A stretch of 64,000 nucleotides of DNA from NCBI GenBank assembly GCA_014843695.1, contig CM026398.1, positions 19,003,543 through 19,067,542 on the forward strand, given 5' to 3'. The stretch's first letter is position 1; each line of letters starts with the position of its first letter. Of the stretch, positions 45,105 to 64,000 are shown piece by piece. Made by a program: the position numbers and the translations under genes. The DNA is from Archivesica marissinica (Eukaryota; Mollusca; Bivalvia; Venerida; Vesicomyidae). The notes beneath the pieces were generated by a model. The model worked only from the letters and a program-made list of their open reading frames with translations, had not been told where the DNA came from and did no database searches.

Positions 45105-46777
45105 ACCAGGTTTTGTTAGCAACTAGCCAAACTCGGTTTAATACATATATTTATTTGTTCCCAGAGATAAGGACAAAGAAAGCCTGTAATAACAAGAATA
45201 AAAACATAAACATTCTTTCCAAATGATGATACTCATGACACAATTCAATCATTGCAAATATATATATTTACAACTTAAAATAAGAATATAAAAACCACAC
45301 ATTACCAGAGTCTTGATGGCATTCGCTAACATAATTTAATTTAGATGTATTTTAGATGTAATAGAAAAACAGAAGTGTCTGAGAAATGCAACCATTAAGC
45401 GAGAAATGCACATACTTAGTTATGTTAAGAGTTCACTCATTCACACATCTGACCTGATCATCACTCACTATCGCTTACCCCTAATATAATAGACAAAATA
45501 GTAATGCAGAATATAATAACATAATATGAACCATACTATATAATTATAATAGTGATTAGGCCATATAACGAAAACTATTGGGTGGTACGCTTGCAGTGGG
45601 GTTATGGAATATTATTAGGTACCATCAATAATTATTTAGTATAATTAACTATGACCTGGGTTACACCAGGATTACCAGATCCGTCTGCCCCGGGTTGGGT
45701 GGCAGTATCGTGACCTTTATAGCTTTGCTGGTTTAGTTAGAGGTTTAGTCTTTACCAATCTAAAACTTTCTTAGGAACGTTTGTCTACAGATAAACATAC
45801 GTGTTTGGAATACTACTGGATACCAAATGACTTTGTAATGAAACATTTATGTTGAGAAACATGTCTATGAGTAATGTATATCTAAAATTTCGTGGGTTTA
45901 AGAAAATGTTACAAAATACGCCCCTCTAAAACATGTCCATATATTCAGACAAATTTATTTCGGATAATCAGCTAATGCTTGTCACATGTATGTTCCATTA
46001 CTGTCAAGTATGTAATAGAGTGTGCCTAGCATGGATATAAAATGTGTAATTTTCTCTTATGTTGTTGAGTAAAGCGTTAAGTTAAAACTAATAGAACTGT
46101 AGCACTCGTAGATTAATTTAGTAAAATATTTGCTGTCACATTTGGCCAGCTGTATCGATAAAACACTGTAAAAAGGCACACACACGCGGTAATATGGTTA
46201 TTAATCTTTGTCACATTTTTCGTTTTTTCAATTGGAAACAATTTCTTACCTTAAAGGACATTACATTTTAAAAGAATTTTACGCCAAAATGTTGGTGCTC
46301 TTTATATATGATAGCACGGTATTTATATGTGATCTTATAATTATATGTGCATACGTGTAGTAGTCTGCATACGTTTAGTAGTCATGTCAATTTACGTTGA
46401 ATTGTTTATATAATCCAGTCATGTAGTACCAAAAATGAAAGGTTTGAACATTCCTTCCTATAATCGGCCATTCCGCCATTTCTGTGGAAAAACTAGGTTA
46501 ATAGAACAAAGCGTGGTAAATGAAAACTTATAAGTTTCTTATGGTATATAAGGGGAAGTAGATTAAAGTGACCTGTAAATAATAGAGGTGAAAATCAGGG
46601 CGACGTTCTCCCCCAAGGTCCAAGTCACCACCTAGCTTAAGCCTTGCATGTCTCATACATGTATGCCAAAACTGACTAGACTTTACTCACTACTTTACTA
46701 TTTTATATTTACATTGTATTACACTGTTACAATTTAGCAGAACATAGTATTAATATACAATTTTTTTTCTATTTTAG
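45105..46777. other. Intergenic and putative 5' region of ATG7
   Basis: About 1.7 kb of AT-rich sequence without recognised repeats, the longest unique stretch in the window. The ATG7 promoter and non-coding first exon may lie here or beyond. I cannot point to a supported promoter or CpG island. Confidence 0.4.
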
Positions 46778-62730
<15,953 letters not shown>

Positions 62731-62871
62731 GTAAGATGTTTGTCATGTTTCATTTCACTCAGGTCGGCACATGTTTGGCATTGTGTATCTGTAGAAATAT
62801 TTATACATATTGCTACAATTTTATCTTTCCTCGTTTGCTTTGTTAACCTGGAACTTTATTTTGAGTCGGTC

Positions 62872-63163
62872 ATATATAACATGTAGTCCGCCTCCGTGGT
62901 CGAGTGGTTAAGGTCGCTGACTTGTATACCACTGTAACCTATCATCACTGATGGTCACTGGTTCGAGCCCCGCTCAGGCCGTGTCTCATTTATATGACAA
63001 AGTTGGCAGTTTCTTACGGAGGTTGGTGCACCCAAGTACTGGTTAACCGCTGGAGCCTGCCCAGGAAAGGTGTTGTTAGGTAAACTGCCCGCCGGCGATA
63101 TAGCCCGAAATGGTGCTGATGCAGGCGTAAAACCCGAAATATAACATAAATATATAACATGTA
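62872..63163 (+). mobile_element. tRNA-derived SINE family D, copy 2, with 14-bp TSD
   Basis: The element 62886-63149 is flanked by the perfect duplication atatataacatgta. Confidence 0.95.
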
Positions 63164-63213
63164 AAACATTAGCTTAACTCTTTGCATGCTGGGTAAAATA
63201 AAGGTTATAAATA

Positions 63214-63388
63214 GTTTGAGCCCTGCTGGAGCCATTAAGATTGTGCCATTAGGCAAGGCATTTAAATTCCATGTTACCTCTTCTCTCTCCCTCGTGGTGA
63301 TGGATTCCATCAGGAATGAGGTCTCGAGAGTGATTAATATAAGTTGTAAGAACTTGTGTCGCAATCAAGCTAAAACAAAATTTGTATG
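63214..63388 (+). mobile_element. SINE family B, copy 7 (5'-truncated)
   Basis: Starts near the B box (gagccctgctggagcc) and ends with ctaaaacaaaatttgtatga. Confidence 0.88.
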
Positions 63389-63454
63389 AAACTAAAAATG
63401 GGTCTTGAAGCTGTTCCAAGTATATTTTGGTTTTCAGCATTCTGTCTGAATATA

Positions 63455-63815
63455 TATATATGCTATCTAGATGCATATAGATGCTATATAGTTGTTATCT
63501 AGTTGCTATATAGATGCATCTATTATATAGATGCTATCTAGTTGCTATCTAGTTGCTATCTAGTTGCTATCTAGTTGCTATATAGTTGCATCTATTATAT
63601 AGATGCATCTAGTTGCTATATAGTTGCTATATAGATGCATCTATTATATAGATGCTATCTAGTTGCTATATAGTTGCTATATAGATGCTATCTAGTTGCT
63701 ATATAGTTGCTATATAGATGCTATATAGATGCTATCTAGTTGCTATCTAGTTGCTATATAGATGCATCTATTATATAGATGCTATATAGATGCTATCTAG
63801 TTGCTATATAGATAT
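63455..63815. repeat. Short-unit array (about 10-12 bp) in ATG7 intron 8
   Basis: Irregular mixture of tagatgctatc, tagttgctata and tagatgcatctatta units. Confidence 0.92.
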
Positions 63816-63904
63816 CGAAAGATATCACCTCTCATACTATGCAGCAACATTTAAAGAGGAAGGAACAGACATTGTTGTCAGGGGAACTTTGTTTATACAA
63901 TTAC

Positions 63905-63965
63905 GTTAAGCTCGATTGTGTATCAAGTGCCTACAACATTAGCTTAATCGCTCTCGAGACCTCAT
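63905..63965 (-). mobile_element. SINE family B, 3' fragment
   Basis: Reverse match to the family B tail (aagctcgattgtgtatcaag, cgctctcgagacctcat). It stops abruptly where a family C end begins. Confidence 0.75.
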
Positions 63966-64000
63966 GTATGTATGTATGTTCCATTAATGTCAAACCCATT
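63966..64000 (-). mobile_element. SINE family C start at right window edge
   Basis: The bases gtatgttccattaatgtcaa match the left end of the family C copies. The rest lies beyond the window. Confidence 0.75.

Overview
This window looks like animal genomic DNA, most likely from a bivalve mollusc. It holds parts of two intron-rich nuclear genes with GT-AG introns, both clear orthologues of conserved animal proteins. They sit among many tRNA-derived SINE copies, small TIR elements and very large minisatellites. The assignment to Bivalvia (perhaps a heterodont) is an inference from protein similarity and repeat style, not a demonstrated identification. There is no bacterial, phage or CRISPR content.

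Layout. The left two-thirds carries the 5' half of AASS (alpha-aminoadipic semialdehyde synthase, the mitochondrial lysine-ketoglutarate reductase/saccharopine dehydrogenase) on the minus strand. Seven coding exons run from 40780 down to 10526 and give about 399 residues, essentially the LKR half. The remaining exons must lie beyond the left edge. The right third carries the 5' part of ATG7 (E1-like activating enzyme of autophagy) on the plus strand. Eight coding exons run from 46827 to 62730 and give about 441 residues, up to and including the ATP-binding GxGxxG motif. The catalytic-cysteine exon lies beyond the right edge. The genes are head to head, about 6 kb apart. They belong to unrelated pathways (mitochondrial lysine catabolism and cytosolic autophagy), so I infer no joint function.

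More than half of the window (roughly 35 kb by summing the arrays) is tandem repeat. I see 18 arrays or array groups, with monomers from 4 to about 68 bp. The largest is a 13.1-kb array of mixed 22- and 26-bp units that makes up about 94% of AASS intron 1. Two runs of exactly 1000 N (20500-21499 and 37218-38217) both lie inside arrays and are probably assembly gaps of unknown true size.

The most interesting observation is that three arrays appear to be built from the 3' end of the adjacent exon plus its 5' splice site: ATG7 exon 5 (33-bp units), ATG7 exon 3 (31-bp units) and AASS exon 6 (49-56-bp units). Each intron therefore carries a ladder of donor-like sites. A second unusual case is a small TTAA-type TIR element present once intact (3056-3295). 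In AASS intron 2 its left end and its right end have each expanded into separate arrays. A different TTAA element later inserted into one of these arrays and left a paralogous empty site next door. Dispersed elements include seven tRNA-derived SINE families (A to G), several MITE families, nested insertions with perfect 13-bp target duplications, a decayed non-LTR reverse transcriptase fragment, and several insertions pressed to within 15-50 bp of exon borders.
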